Shown in pieces: positions 42,788 through 52,238 of a stretch of DNA of 64,000 bases. The position numbers were made by a program, and so were the translations under genes. The DNA lies in assembly GCF_001657485.1 (NCBI RefSeq), contig NZ_LXFU01000041.1:179604-243603 (forward strand), given 5' to 3'. The notes beneath the pieces are model-generated. The model saw only the letters and a list, made by a program, of their open reading frames with translations, searched no databases and was not told the origin of the DNA. The stretch comes from Rhizobium sp. WYCCWR10014 (GTDB taxonomy: Bacteria > Pseudomonadota > Alphaproteobacteria > Rhizobiales > Rhizobiaceae). Within the stretch, counting starts at the first letter, position 1. Each line of letters opens with the position of its first letter.

Positions 42788-43752
42788 CGTTGCTTCACCT
42801 TGTTCAATGCCTTGACGTAGATGTTGGCGAGGCCGAACACCGCGACGAAGAGGATGATGGCGAAGGCCGAGGCCCTGCCGGTCGCCCAGCTTTCGAAGGC
42901 GGCGCGTTTCAGCGTGATCGAGGCGACCTCGGTGACCGAGCCCGGCCCGCCGCCGGTGAGCAGCGTCACCATGTCGAACATCTTGAAATTCTCGATGCCG
43001 CGGAAAAGCACGGCGAGCATGATGAAGGGCAGGGCCATCGGCACGGTGATCGACCAGAACTGCCGCCACGGCGAGGCGCGGTCGACCTCGGCGGCCTCAT
43101 AGATATAGTCGGGGATCGAGCGCAGGCCGGCCAGGCAGATCAGCATCACATAGGGCGTCCACATCCAGGTATCGACGATGATGATCGCCCAGGGTGCCAG
43201 CGACACGTTGCCGAGCATCTGGATATCTGATGTCGGAATGCCAGACACCAGCGAGACGGCATAGGCGAAGAGGCCGATCTGCGGCTCGTAGAGAAAGCGC
43301 CAGAAATTGCCGACCACCGCGGGCGACAGCATCATCGGGATCAGGATGATCGTCGTCCAGAAGGCGTGGCCGCGAAACTTGCGGTCGATCAGATAGGCGA
43401 GCGTGAAGCCGATCACCGTCTGCAATACGATCGTCCAAAAGACGAAATGCGCGGTGGTCTGCATCGCCTGCCAGATATCGGGATCGTTGAGGACGCGCTG
43501 GTAATTTCCGAAGCCGACGCCCAGGACCGGCGCATTCGGCCGATTGGCGCGGTAATTGGTGAAGGAAAGATAGACCGCCCAAAGCAGCGGGAAGATGTTG
43601 ATCGCCAAGAGCAGGGTGATGGCAGGCGCAATGAACAGCCAGGCGATCGCCCTGTCGGAGAGGCCGCGGACGCGCCGGGCGACCGAGACCGGCGTTGCCC
43701 TTGCAGTCGCATCGGCTGCCTTCTCGACGATGGAGGAATGGGAAATAGTCAA
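42784..43752 (-). CDS. Sugar/polyol ABC transporter permease (MalF type)
   Basis: 322 residues if it starts at the TTG at 43752 (GGTGAAAAC before it). The frame is open to 43869, but the extra part would run through a perfect hairpin at 43787-43819 and shows no conserved sequence. The EAA loop is YIYEAAEVDRASPWRQFWSITVP, and GLRSIPDYIYEAA is typical of MalF-like subunits. Six helices follow a cytoplasmic N-terminus of about 40 residues. Confidence 0.9.
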   Translation of the reverse strand: MTISHSSIVEKAADATARATPVSVARRVRGLSDRAIAWLFIAPAITLLLAINIFPLLWAVYLSFTNYRANRPNAPVLGVGFGNYQRVLNDPDIWQAMQTTAHFVFWTIVLQTVIGFTLAYLIDRKFRGHAFWTTIILIPMMLSPAVVGNFWRFLYEPQIGLFAYAVSLVSGIPTSDIQMLGNVSLAPWAIIIVDTWMWTPYVMLICLAGLRSIPDYIYEAAEVDRASPWRQFWSITVPMALPFIMLAVLFRGIENFKMFDMVTLLTGGGPGSVTEVASITLKRAAFESWATGRASAFAIILFVAVFGLANIYVKALNKVKQR

Positions 43753-43786
43753 GTTTTCACCCGGTCTTTTAGGATATGGGAGATCT

Positions 43787-43819
43787 GGCGGCCCGGCTCG
43801 TCTGCCGATCCGGGCCGCC
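43787..43819 (-). promoter_or_regulatory. Perfect intercistronic hairpin between binding protein and permease genes
   Basis: GGCGGCCCGG (43787-43796) and CCGGGCCGCC (43810-43819) pair exactly, 10 bp of pure G and C around a 13-base loop. The stem starts 50 bases after the binding-protein stop and is not followed by a T run on the minus strand. Such stems stabilise the 5' mRNA for the binding protein or reduce read-through into the permeases. Confidence 0.75.
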
Positions 43820-43868
43820 AACCTGGTGAGGATGGCGCGCAGAGGGATGCCGCCTATCCCGTCGGGCA

Positions 43869-45194
43869 CTAGATCTTGCCGTCGTCCTTGAAGACGTCGC
43901 TCCAGTCCTTCACCAGACCGTCGAGCGCTTCCTTGGCGGTGCCGTTGCCGGCGACCACGTAGTTATGGACGCGCTTCTGCATGGCCTGCAGCAGCGAGGC
44001 ATAGCTCGGCTCGGCCCAGAAGTCCTTGACGATCGCCATCGAGTCCAGGAATGCCTGGGCATAGGGCTGGCTCTTGGCGAAATCAGGCGCATTGACGACG
44101 GAGTTCAGGCAGGAAAAACCGCCGAGTTCCCACCATTTGGCCTGCACGTCTGGCTGTGCGAACCATTTGATGTATTGCAGGGCGGTGTCGCGCTTGTCGG
44201 AGTAGGAGACCACCGAGATGCCCTGGCCGCCGAGCTGGGCGAAGTGCGCCTTTTCAGCGGGATTGGGGAAGAAGCCGATCCTGTCGCCGCCGACCTTCTC
44301 GTCCTTGTAGAGGCCGGGCCAGGTGAAGGCGAAGTTCATCTGCATGGCGACCTGGCCGGATTTGAAGGCGTCGGCGGATTCGACCATGTAGACGTTGGAG
44401 CTGCCGGGCGGTGTGCAGCAGTCGTAGAGCGACTTGTAGAATTCGAGGCCCTTGACCGCTTCGTCGGAGTTGACGAAGCCTTCCATGTCATAGGGCTTCT
44501 TCGGGTTTTCGTACTGGAAGCCCCAGTCGTAGAGGACGTTGGTCACGCCCATGGTGATGCCTTCGGAGCCGCGCTCGGTATAGATCGAGGCGCCGTAGAC
44601 GGTCTTGCCGTCGATCTGACGCTTCTGGAAGAACTCGGCGATCTGCTTCAGTTCGTCATAGGTCTTCGGGGCTGCGAGATCGTGGCCGTATTTCTCCTTG
44701 AATTCCTTCTGCAGTTCCGGCTTCTCGAACCAGTCCTTGCGATAGGTCCAGCCAACGACGTCGCCCATCGCAGGCAGCGCCCAGTAGTTCGGCGTGTTCT
44801 TCGGCCATTCCGAGTAGCCGACGACCGTCGCCGGCACGAAGTCATCCATCTTGATGCCTTCCTTGTCGAAGAAGTCGTTGAGCTTGACGTAATGGCCGTT
44901 CTCGGCCGAGCCGCCGATCCACTGGCTGTCGCCGATGATGAGATCGCAGAGCTTGCCATGGGAATTCAGCTCGTTGAGAAAGCGGTCGGCGTAACTCGTC
45001 CAGGGAACGAATTCGAACTTCATCTGCGTGCCGGTCTTGGCAGTAAAATCCTTCGACAGCTCGACCAGCGCATTGGCGGGGTCCCATGCGGCCCAGCACA
45101 GCGTCAGTTCATCGGCTTTGGCGAGATTGGGCAATGCCGACGACATGACGAATGCCGAGGCCAGCCCCAAAAGGGCTTTCGATGTTTTCTGCAT
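43869..45194 (-). CDS. Sugar/polyol ABC transporter substrate-binding protein
   Basis: 441 residues from the ATG at 45194, with GGGAGGAACTT as ribosome site. The signal peptide ends near residue 27 (PNLAKADE). It is a family 1 extracellular solute-binding protein (LTLCWAAWDPANALVELSKDFTAKTG and later ALQYIKWFAQPDVQAKWW). Several Trp residues line the expected cleft. Two Cys in DCCTPPGSSN are unusual. As the first gene of the operon it determines the substrate, probably a small polyol or triose in view of the kinases downstream. Confidence 0.9.
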   Translation of the reverse strand: MQKTSKALLGLASAFVMSSALPNLAKADELTLCWAAWDPANALVELSKDFTAKTGTQMKFEFVPWTSYADRFLNELNSHGKLCDLIIGDSQWIGGSAENGHYVKLNDFFDKEGIKMDDFVPATVVGYSEWPKNTPNYWALPAMGDVVGWTYRKDWFEKPELQKEFKEKYGHDLAAPKTYDELKQIAEFFQKRQIDGKTVYGASIYTERGSEGITMGVTNVLYDWGFQYENPKKPYDMEGFVNSDEAVKGLEFYKSLYDCCTPPGSSNVYMVESADAFKSGQVAMQMNFAFTWPGLYKDEKVGGDRIGFFPNPAEKAHFAQLGGQGISVVSYSDKRDTALQYIKWFAQPDVQAKWWELGGFSCLNSVVNAPDFAKSQPYAQAFLDSMAIVKDFWAEPSYASLLQAMQKRVHNYVVAGNGTAKEALDGLVKDWSDVFKDDGKI

Positions 45195-45763
45195 AAGTTC
45201 CTCCCAGAACCAAGAGCCGGCTCCCCGCCGGCGTCGCATGTTCACCCACTTCAGAGAATGCTCACATGAACTCCTCAATCATCATGTTTAGCAATATGTT
45301 TAGTGATATCCATTTTTATAAACATTGCAAGCACCAATCGTTGCTGCAATGCGACAGGTGTCGCACCACTTGGGCGGATAGTTTTGGGGTCGATCTTTTT
45401 TCGGCAGATCGCGAAAAATTCTTTGGCGAGCGTACCGATGCAGCGACATCTGGCCTCGCAGCGACATCGATCGCACGATATGGACTGCACGCCGCTCCTG
45501 TTTTTCCCCGGAGCGGTTCAAGCTTGGCCTCGCTTCGGTGGGGCCTTTTTCTTGAATCCCTATATGGGTCTATGCCGCCAGGTATCGGGCCGCATCGGGA
45601 ATATTCCTGCGCAGTGCGAGATTTAGCCTTTTCGGCCGGCTGCAACGGGCGTATTCAGCCAGTGCGCGGCTTTCCATCTCCGTGCTCCTCCGCGCGGCAG
45701 ATCTCCGATCGGCTTCCTTCCCGTTTTCCTGCCGCGTCATCCTGAATTTTCATTGGCAGATCG
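45195..45763. promoter_or_regulatory. 569-bp divergent control region of the dha/ABC operon
   Basis: No convincing gene lies here. The stretch nearest the operon is AT-rich and contains ATGTTTAG twice in direct repeat, 11 bases apart (45284-45291 and 45295-45302), with an inverted TATAAACAT at 45317-45325. An exact palindrome TGCGACAGGTGTCGCA is at 45350-45365, and GCAGCGACATC is repeated at 45440-45450 and 45458-45468. The 11-base phasing puts the ATGTTTAG copies on one face of the DNA, as for a DeoR- or LacI-type operator. No regulator gene is adjacent. Confidence 0.5.
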
Positions 45764-47209
45764 ATGACCACGGCAGAGACGAGCGAGAATGGGCAAGAGG
45801 CCGCAGGCGGCCGCCAGGCGAAGATCGTGGCACTGGTCGTGGCCGTTTCCTTCTTCATGCAGATCCTCGACGGCACGATCGTCACCACCTCGCTGCCGCA
45901 GATGGCCGCAAGCTTCGGCGTGCAGCCGGTGTCGATGAGCATCGGCATCACCGTCTACATGCTGACGATGGCCGCCTTCATTCCGCTGTCGGGCTGGCTC
46001 GGCGATCGGTTCGGCGCGCGCCGCATCTTCCTGATGTCGATCGCCGTCTTCACCGGCGCCTCGCTGTTTTGCGGGTTGTCCGGCAGTCTTGCGGAATTTG
46101 TGCTGTGGCGCGCAGTCCAGGGGGCGGGCAGCGCACTGATGACGCCGGTCGGGCGTATCATCGTGCTGAAAAACGCTCGCAAGTCGGAACTCGTCCAGGC
46201 AATCGCGCTGATCACCTGGCCGGCGCTGACGGCGCCGGTGATCGGCCCGGTGCTCGGCGGCTTCATCACCACCTATGCCAGCTGGCACTGGAACTTCCTC
46301 ATCAATATCCCGATCGGCATTCTCGGCATAGCGCTGGTGCTGCGTTTCGTGCCGGAGCAGCGCGAGACCAATCCCGGCCGGCTGGATCTCGTGGGTTTTG
46401 TGTTGAGCGCCGCCGGGCTGACCTTCCTGCTCGCCGCCCTCGAACTCTCGGTCAAATGGCACGGCGGGCTTTTGCCCATCATATCAATGCTGGCCGCGGG
46501 CATCGTGCTGTCAGTCATGGCGACGCGGCATTTCCTCGCCGTCGACAATCCGCTGCTCGATCTTTCAGCCTTCCGCATCCAGACCTTCTCGATGTCGACT
46601 CTTTCGGCGGGCACGGCCTGCCGGATGGCGATCAATGCGACGCCGTTCCTGCTGCCTCTGCTGTTCCAGCTCGGCTTCGGCCTGAGCTCGATTGCCGCCG
46701 GCACCTATCTGCTCGTCTATTTCCTCGGCAATTTCAGCATGAAGGCGGTGACGACGCCGCTGCTGCGCTTCTTCGGCTTTCGCACCGTGCTTGGGGTCAA
46801 CGGGCTGATCGCGGCGCTTTCGATCGTCGGCTGCGGTTTCCTCTCGCCGGAGACGCCGCCGTTTTTCATCCACGCGCTGCTTTTCCTCGCCGGCCTGTCG
46901 CGGTCGATGGAATTCACCGCTTTGAACACGCTCGCCTTCGCCGATATCGGCCCGGCGCAGCGAAGCTCGGCCTCGACGCTGTCGAGCATGTTGCAGCAGG
47001 TATCGATGCTGCTCGGCGTGGCAGTGGCGGCGGCCGTGCTCAACATCGCCTCGGCTTTTAGGGGCGCCGACAATCCCGTCCTTGCCGATTTCCGCTGGGC
47101 TTTCGTCGTGGTCGGCGCGATCGCGATCGTCTCGTCGCTGCGCTTCCTGCAATTGCCGGCAGAGGCAGGGGCCGAAGTGTCCGGCCATCGGAAATTCCAG
47201 AAAAATTAG
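45764..47209 (+). CDS. MFS transporter, DHA2/EmrB type
   Basis: 481 residues, expected 14 membrane helices. The start QILDGTIVTTSLPQMAASFG is the D1 motif of drug:H+ antiporters, GWLGDRFGARRIFLMSIAVF is motif A, and GPVLGGFITTYASWHWNFLINIPIG is motif C of the EmrB/QacA family. It probably exports hydrophobic or toxic compounds. No partner HlyD-type adaptor is adjacent. The gene is isolated, with a weak ribosome site. Confidence 0.93.
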   Translation: MTTAETSENGQEAAGGRQAKIVALVVAVSFFMQILDGTIVTTSLPQMAASFGVQPVSMSIGITVYMLTMAAFIPLSGWLGDRFGARRIFLMSIAVFTGASLFCGLSGSLAEFVLWRAVQGAGSALMTPVGRIIVLKNARKSELVQAIALITWPALTAPVIGPVLGGFITTYASWHWNFLINIPIGILGIALVLRFVPEQRETNPGRLDLVGFVLSAAGLTFLLAALELSVKWHGGLLPIISMLAAGIVLSVMATRHFLAVDNPLLDLSAFRIQTFSMSTLSAGTACRMAINATPFLLPLLFQLGFGLSSIAAGTYLLVYFLGNFSMKAVTTPLLRFFGFRTVLGVNGLIAALSIVGCGFLSPETPPFFIHALLFLAGLSRSMEFTALNTLAFADIGPAQRSSASTLSSMLQQVSMLLGVAVAAAVLNIASAFRGADNPVLADFRWAFVVVGAIAIVSSLRFLQLPAEAGAEVSGHRKFQKN

Positions 47210-47487
47210 CTTATTCACGGAACCAATCGAGCCGCTCGGCGTTCATGCCTCTCATTTCAGGTTTTTCGTTTTCCCATCTCCTTCAACTGCTTCCATGGGG
47301 AACTCCCCAGGCCAGGGTCATGTTCTGAAAATGCCGGCTTTCCGACATCCTCTCTCCGTGCTGCCTGCGACAAGAGTGAGGGATAACCGCTGTTTACCCC
47401 AAGCGGCCAATGCAATACGACATTGCCATGCGGACGACTCGGACGCTTGCCGGCGGTCGTCGCTGCGAGAGAACGCCGGGAGACCGA

Positions 47488-48552
47488 ATGAGCAATTCTA
47501 GCGGCGATGCGGATGCCCTGATCCACATCCTCTATATCGACGACGATGAGGGGCTTGCCCTCCTGATGCAGAAAAACCTGCGTCGGCGCGGCTTTTCGGT
47601 CGAGTGGGCCGAGAGCGGCGCTGCCGGCCTTGCGAGACTGGGCGAAGGCGGGATCGACGCCGTCGTGCTCGATCATATCCTGGCTGGCGAGACCGGCCTC
47701 GACATTCTGCCCTGCATCACGGCGATGCCTGATCATCCGCCGGTCATCTATGCGACAGGTTCGGACGATACCAGCATCGCGGTCGCGGCGCTGAAGGCCG
47801 GCGCCGACGATTACATGCTCAAGGGCATCTCTGCCGATTATTTCGACCTGCTCGCCGCCGCCCTCGAACAGGCGCTAGAGCGGGCGCGTTTTCGCCGCGA
47901 GACGGCGCAGGCGCAGGAGGTGATCCGCCAGCAGCGCGACCTTGCCGAAATGCTGCTTGCCGAAGTCAATCACCGCATCGCCAACAGCCTCGGCCTCGTC
48001 GGCGCGCTGATCCGCATGCAATCCTCGATGACCACGGATCAGGTGGCGATCGACGCGCTGCACGAAACGCAGATGCGCATAAACGCCATCGCCAGCGTGC
48101 ACCGCCGGCTCTATACGAACCGTCAGGTCGGCTCGGTGCAGGTCGATGAATATCTGAACAGCCTGCTCACCGAACTCGAAACCTCGATGCGCGACGACAA
48201 GCGGCCGCACCGGATCGTCCTCACCGCGCAGCCGGTCAATCTGGCGACCGACAAGGTGATCACGCTCGGGCTGATCGTCAGCGAACTCGTTACCAATGCT
48301 TTCAAATATGCCTATCCGGACAACGTGCCGGGCGAGATCCGCGTCATCGTCGACCAGGCGGACGGGGCATTGCGCGTCATTGTCGAGGATGACGGCGCCG
48401 GTTTCGACCCGTCGAGCCCGGCCAGGGGAACCGGCCTCGGTACACGCATTCTGACGGCCATGGCCGCCAGCCTGAAATCGGATTTCGCCTATGACCCCGG
48501 CCACGACGGAACCAAGGCGACGCTGGTGTTTTCGTTGCATGAGGGGAAGTAG
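47488..48552 (+). CDS. Receiver-histidine kinase of the HisKA_2 (HWE-like) type
   Basis: 354 residues from the ATG at 47488 (GGGAGA upstream). Residues 12-130 are a receiver: YIDDDEG at the acidic pocket, the phospho-Asp in AVVLDHILAGETGLD, and a Lys in YMLKGIS. A coiled helix (about 125-165) leads to a HisKA_2 dimerisation domain with His in EVNHRIANSLGLVGALIRMQ, and an ATPase domain with VSELVTNAFKYAYP, VEDDGAGFDP and GTGLGTRIL. Such soluble kinases are frequent in alphaproteobacteria and often feed the general stress response (PhyR/NepR). No PhyR gene is nearby. Confidence 0.92.
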   Translation: MSNSSGDADALIHILYIDDDEGLALLMQKNLRRRGFSVEWAESGAAGLARLGEGGIDAVVLDHILAGETGLDILPCITAMPDHPPVIYATGSDDTSIAVAALKAGADDYMLKGISADYFDLLAAALEQALERARFRRETAQAQEVIRQQRDLAEMLLAEVNHRIANSLGLVGALIRMQSSMTTDQVAIDALHETQMRINAIASVHRRLYTNRQVGSVQVDEYLNSLLTELETSMRDDKRPHRIVLTAQPVNLATDKVITLGLIVSELVTNAFKYAYPDNVPGEIRVIVDQADGALRVIVEDDGAGFDPSSPARGTGLGTRILTAMAASLKSDFAYDPGHDGTKATLVFSLHEGK

Positions 48553-48658
48553 GTAAGTGTGAAGGGCGATGGTAAGGGTGTGCCGAGCAGCCCCTCATCC
48601 TATTCGTACAACAGCTTACCGAAATAACATCAACAAACCTAACGCTAGGGCAGGAAGC

Positions 48659-49210
48659 ATGGTGACGATCCGCACACCGGAAGAAGTCTATGATTTCTGG
48701 TTCGTCAGATGCGGCCGGGAGCTGTGGTTCCGCGCGACGCCGGAACTCGACGTGGAGATCCGCGAAGGCTTCCGCGATACCCATCTGGCTCTTGCCGCGG
48801 GTGCTGGCGCCGAATGGCGGGCGGATGCGGAGAGCCGGCTGGCGGCTGTGATCGTGCTCGACCAGTTTCCCCGCAACATCTATCGCGGCACGGCGCTTGC
48901 CGTCGCGACCGATGGGCTGGCGCTTCGGGAAGCCAAGCTCGCACTGGCATCCGGGGCCGATCAGGCGGTCGAGGCCGCATGCCGTACCTTTTTCTACATG
49001 CCGTTCGAACACGCCGAGGACCTCGCGGAGCAGGAGCGATCGGTGGAACTGTTCGGCGCGCTCGGCGATGCCGAATATCTCGATTATGCGATCCGCCACC
49101 GCGACGTGATCGCCGCCTACGGCCGCTTTCCGCACCGCAATGCCATGCTCGGACGCGAGTCGACGGCTGAGGAATGCAACTATCTCTCCCGGCCCGATGC
49201 CGGTTTCTAA
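48659..49210 (+). CDS. DUF924 family protein
   Basis: 183 residues from the ATG at 48659 with AGGAAGC before it. The DUF924 hallmarks are VYDFWF at the start, AAVIVLDQFPRNIYRGTALAVATD, and FFYMPFEHAEDLAEQERSVELF. The fold is related to tetratricopeptide-like helices. Function unknown, and no partner gene is suggested by context. Confidence 0.93.
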   Translation: MVTIRTPEEVYDFWFVRCGRELWFRATPELDVEIREGFRDTHLALAAGAGAEWRADAESRLAAVIVLDQFPRNIYRGTALAVATDGLALREAKLALASGADQAVEAACRTFFYMPFEHAEDLAEQERSVELFGALGDAEYLDYAIRHRDVIAAYGRFPHRNAMLGRESTAEECNYLSRPDAGF

Positions 49211-49302
49211 GGGTTTCCAGGGGGCTTCCGCCTTTCTGTCGCCTTTCTTTACTAAGACAAGCTGGCATTCTATTCCGACGACAACCTTTCCCGGAGGCGC
49301 TT

Positions 49303-51837
49303 TTGCGGCTGAGACCGATCCTGCTTCGCACCATTCTACTGCTGACGCTGGCGGTCGCTGGCGCGCATTTCAAGGGTGCTGCGGCTTTCGCACAGGAGCC
49401 GCAAGCACCGGCGGCGGCGCAGGCGCCGCTCGCCGATACGCCGTTCGACCAGGCGACAAAAGAGATCGACAAGGCGAAGGTCCAGCTGACTGCGCTTCAG
49501 GACGGCGTCCAGCAGAATGCCGACAATGACGATGCCCTGGTCGGGCTTGCGACCAAAGCCGACGAGCTCAGCCGCGCCGTCATCACCATATCGGTCAATC
49601 TCAGGCCGCGTTTCGACCAGATCAAGAACCGGCTTGCCGAGATCGGCGATCCGCCGAAGGACGGGCAGCCGCCTGAAGCCGAGATCGTCACCCAGGAGCG
49701 CAACGCGCTCGCCGCCGAACGCGCGCAGATCAACGCGCTGACGGGCGACGCCGAAAACCTCTCGATCACAGTGACGAAGCTCGTCAACGAGATCACCGAG
49801 ATGCGGCGGCGGCTGTTTGCCGATACGCTGCTCAGGCGCACCGAGATTTCGGTCTCGGTGCTCGACGATGCCGGCAGCGCCTTCGTGCACGAGGCCAGCG
49901 AATTCTCGCAGGCCCTGTCGAGCTGGGCCACCTTCGTTTGGAAATTCAAGCGTTTCCCGATGTTTGCGGCGATCTTCCTGTCGCTCGCCTCGGCGCTGAT
50001 CCTTCTGTCCGGCAGTTACCGGCTGTTCGGCTCTTACCTGCGCCGCGACGAGGCTGTCGAGAACCCGTCCTATATCGGCCGGCTGTCGATCGCCTTCTGG
50101 TCGACCTTGATCCGCACGCTGGCTCTCTCGGTGCTGCTCGTCACCTCGTTCTTTTTCCTTAACGGGTTCAATGTGCTGAGGCCCGATATCGCGCCTGTCA
50201 TCGGCGCGCTGTTCGGGGCGATCGGGCTCGTCTATTTCGTCGGCCGCTTCGTCAACGCCATCTTCGCGCCGCTCGAACCGCGCTGGCGCCTCGTTCGGCT
50301 TTCCAATCTCGGCGCGCGCTCGATCGGCTACTGCCTGCTGGCGATGGCAATCGTCAACGCACTCGATTATCTGTTCGGCACGATCGGCGAGGCGATGGGC
50401 TCGCCGCTGGTCCTGACCGTGGTCAGAAGCCTGATTGCCGCGCTGATCATCGGCCTGATCCTGATCGCGGTCTCGTTCGGCAAGCCGATGCTGGCGAAGA
50501 ACGGGGATCCCGATGCGCCGGGAAGGCATTGGCCGCGCGGCATGGCGATCATCCTGCGGGTCGTCGGCGCCGGCCTCATCCTCACCGCGTTGACCGGTTA
50601 TGTCGGGCTGGCGCGCTTCGTCGCCACGCAGCTCATCATCACCGGCGCGGTCGTCGTCACCATGTATGTCGGCCTGCTTTCCGGCAAGGCAATATCCAGG
50701 CAGGAAAGCTTCGGCGACACCTTCTTCGCAAGCTTCCTCACACGCCGCTTCAAGCTCGGGCCGGTGGCGATCGACCAGGCGGGCCTGGTCGTCGGCCTTG
50801 CCATCTATGCGGTGGCGCTTCTCGTCGGCATCCCGCTGATCCTGCTGCTCTGGGGCTTCCATGTGCAGGACCTGCAGATTCTTGCCTATCGGCTGTTTAC
50901 CGAAGTCAGGCTCGGCGGTATCAGTATCTCGCTGCTCGGCATCTGCACCGGCATTCTCTTGTTTGCCGGCGTCTACCTGCTGACGCGCTGGCTGCAGCGC
51001 TGGCTCGACGGTAATGTCATGGCCAGAAGCCATGTCGATCTTGGCGTGCGCAATTCGGTCAAGACGGGCATCGGCTATCTCGGAGTCGGCATCGCGGCGA
51101 TCATCGGCGTTTCGGCGGCCGGCATCGACCTCTCAAGCTTCGCGCTCGTCGCCTCCGCACTTTCGGTCGGTATCGGTTTCGGCCTGCAGAACATCGTCTC
51201 CAACTTCGTCTCCGGCCTGATCCTGCTCGTCGAACGGCCGTTCAAGGTCGGCGACCACGTCGTTTCCGGCACCGCCGAAGGCATCGTCAAACGCATTTCG
51301 GTGCGCGCCACGGAGATCGAGACCTTCCGCAAGCAGTCGATCATCGTGCCTAATTCGGAACTGATCAACGGCCTCGTCGGCAACTGGACACACCGCAACA
51401 AGATCGGTCGCTCGGAAATTCCGGTTTCCGTCGCCTACAACGCCGATCCGCAGCAGGTGATGGACATCCTGCTGGAACTGACGGCCAAGATACCGCTCGT
51501 CATGCGCAATCCGGAGCCGCATGTCGAATTCCTGCGCTTCGGGCCCTATTCGCTGGATTTCGAGTTGCGTTTCTTCCTCGCCGACATGGGTGACGGCATG
51601 GCAGTGCGCAACAATCTCAGGATCGAGATCCTTAAGCGCTTCAAGGCCGAGGGCATTGAAATCCCGCTGCCGCAGACCGATCTTACCATCCATCGAGAGG
51701 CTCGTCCCGCGCTTGCCGATGCGGGCAGGGATCAACCCAACGAGCAGGAAAACTCGGCGGACACGCCCATGGAGGAGGAAGAGCAGCCGGTGCGGCAATT
51801 GCGCAGCAAGGCCGCAGACGGCAACCGGAAAGGCTGA
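49303..51837 (+). CDS. Large mechanosensitive channel (DUF3772 plus MscS domain)
   Basis: 844 residues from TTG at 49303 with GGAGG five bases upstream; longer in-frame starts overlap the DUF924 gene. A signal peptide (to about residue 30, AAFAQE) precedes a periplasmic DUF3772 domain (about 60-200). About ten membrane helices (205-620) follow, and then the MscS pore and beta domain: ALSVGIGFGLQNIVSNFVSGLILLVERPFKVGD and FRKQSIIVPNSELING. A charged tail ends the protein. It releases solutes upon hypo-osmotic shock. Confidence 0.93.
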   Translation: MRLRPILLRTILLLTLAVAGAHFKGAAAFAQEPQAPAAAQAPLADTPFDQATKEIDKAKVQLTALQDGVQQNADNDDALVGLATKADELSRAVITISVNLRPRFDQIKNRLAEIGDPPKDGQPPEAEIVTQERNALAAERAQINALTGDAENLSITVTKLVNEITEMRRRLFADTLLRRTEISVSVLDDAGSAFVHEASEFSQALSSWATFVWKFKRFPMFAAIFLSLASALILLSGSYRLFGSYLRRDEAVENPSYIGRLSIAFWSTLIRTLALSVLLVTSFFFLNGFNVLRPDIAPVIGALFGAIGLVYFVGRFVNAIFAPLEPRWRLVRLSNLGARSIGYCLLAMAIVNALDYLFGTIGEAMGSPLVLTVVRSLIAALIIGLILIAVSFGKPMLAKNGDPDAPGRHWPRGMAIILRVVGAGLILTALTGYVGLARFVATQLIITGAVVVTMYVGLLSGKAISRQESFGDTFFASFLTRRFKLGPVAIDQAGLVVGLAIYAVALLVGIPLILLLWGFHVQDLQILAYRLFTEVRLGGISISLLGICTGILLFAGVYLLTRWLQRWLDGNVMARSHVDLGVRNSVKTGIGYLGVGIAAIIGVSAAGIDLSSFALVASALSVGIGFGLQNIVSNFVSGLILLVERPFKVGDHVVSGTAEGIVKRISVRATEIETFRKQSIIVPNSELINGLVGNWTHRNKIGRSEIPVSVAYNADPQQVMDILLELTAKIPLVMRNPEPHVEFLRFGPYSLDFELRFFLADMGDGMAVRNNLRIEILKRFKAEGIEIPLPQTDLTIHREARPALADAGRDQPNEQENSADTPMEEEEQPVRQLRSKAADGNRKG

Positions 51838-51949
51838 ACGGGTCATTCAGCCATCATTCACAGCTATATGTGCATGATCTCCACTATCGGGATCGCTGCC
51901 GGGGGCAGCACCGATCGTTCGAGGGGAGGGCGCGCCAGCGCCGCCGCAC

Positions 51950-52216
51950 ATGATGGCAAGATTTGCCGCCGTTCTGCTTGTCCCGCTGCTTGCCGCACCC
52001 GCGGCTGAAGCGGCATCCATCACCAACACCGATCCAGCCGCCGTCGTGCTCGTCATCACCGAGAGCGGCCAGCGCGTCGAGGTCGTGGTCGATGCCGGCG
52101 CTTCGGAAAACCTCTGTGCTTCCGGCTGCTTCATGACGACGCCCGACGGCGACCGCATCGGGCTCGACGGCGGCGAGACGATCGACATCGTCAAGGGCTC
52201 GGCCGTCGTCAAGTAG
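51950..52216 (+). CDS. Small exported protein of unknown function
   Basis: 88 residues with two adjacent ATG codons at 51950 and 51953. The signal peptide ends at about residue 22 (PAAEAASI). The mature 65 residues have two Cys in ENLCASGCFMTTPDGD, likely a disulfide, and a beta-rich pattern. Similar small periplasmic proteins occur in rhizobia. Convergent with the ars operon end, 22 bases away. Confidence 0.75.
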   Translation: MMARFAAVLLVPLLAAPAAEAASITNTDPAAVVLVITESGQRVEVVVDAGASENLCASGCFMTTPDGDRIGLDGGETIDIVKGSAVVK

Positions 52217-52238
52217 CGCCTGTCTTGATTAAACGCGC

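Noticed and set aside
43965..45269. Open frame of 434 codons on the plus strand
   Set aside because: It is antisense to the binding-protein gene, which has a signal peptide, a ribosome site and family motifs.
45266..45745. Open frame of 159 codons in the control region of the dha operon
   Set aside because: No ribosome site, no domain, mixed composition, and it runs through direct repeats and palindromes that look regulatory.
49336..51033. Open frame of 565 codons on the minus strand
   Set aside because: It is antisense to the mechanosensitive channel gene. The composition (Asp/Arg/His/Gln-rich, no hydrophobic core) is typical of a shadow frame.
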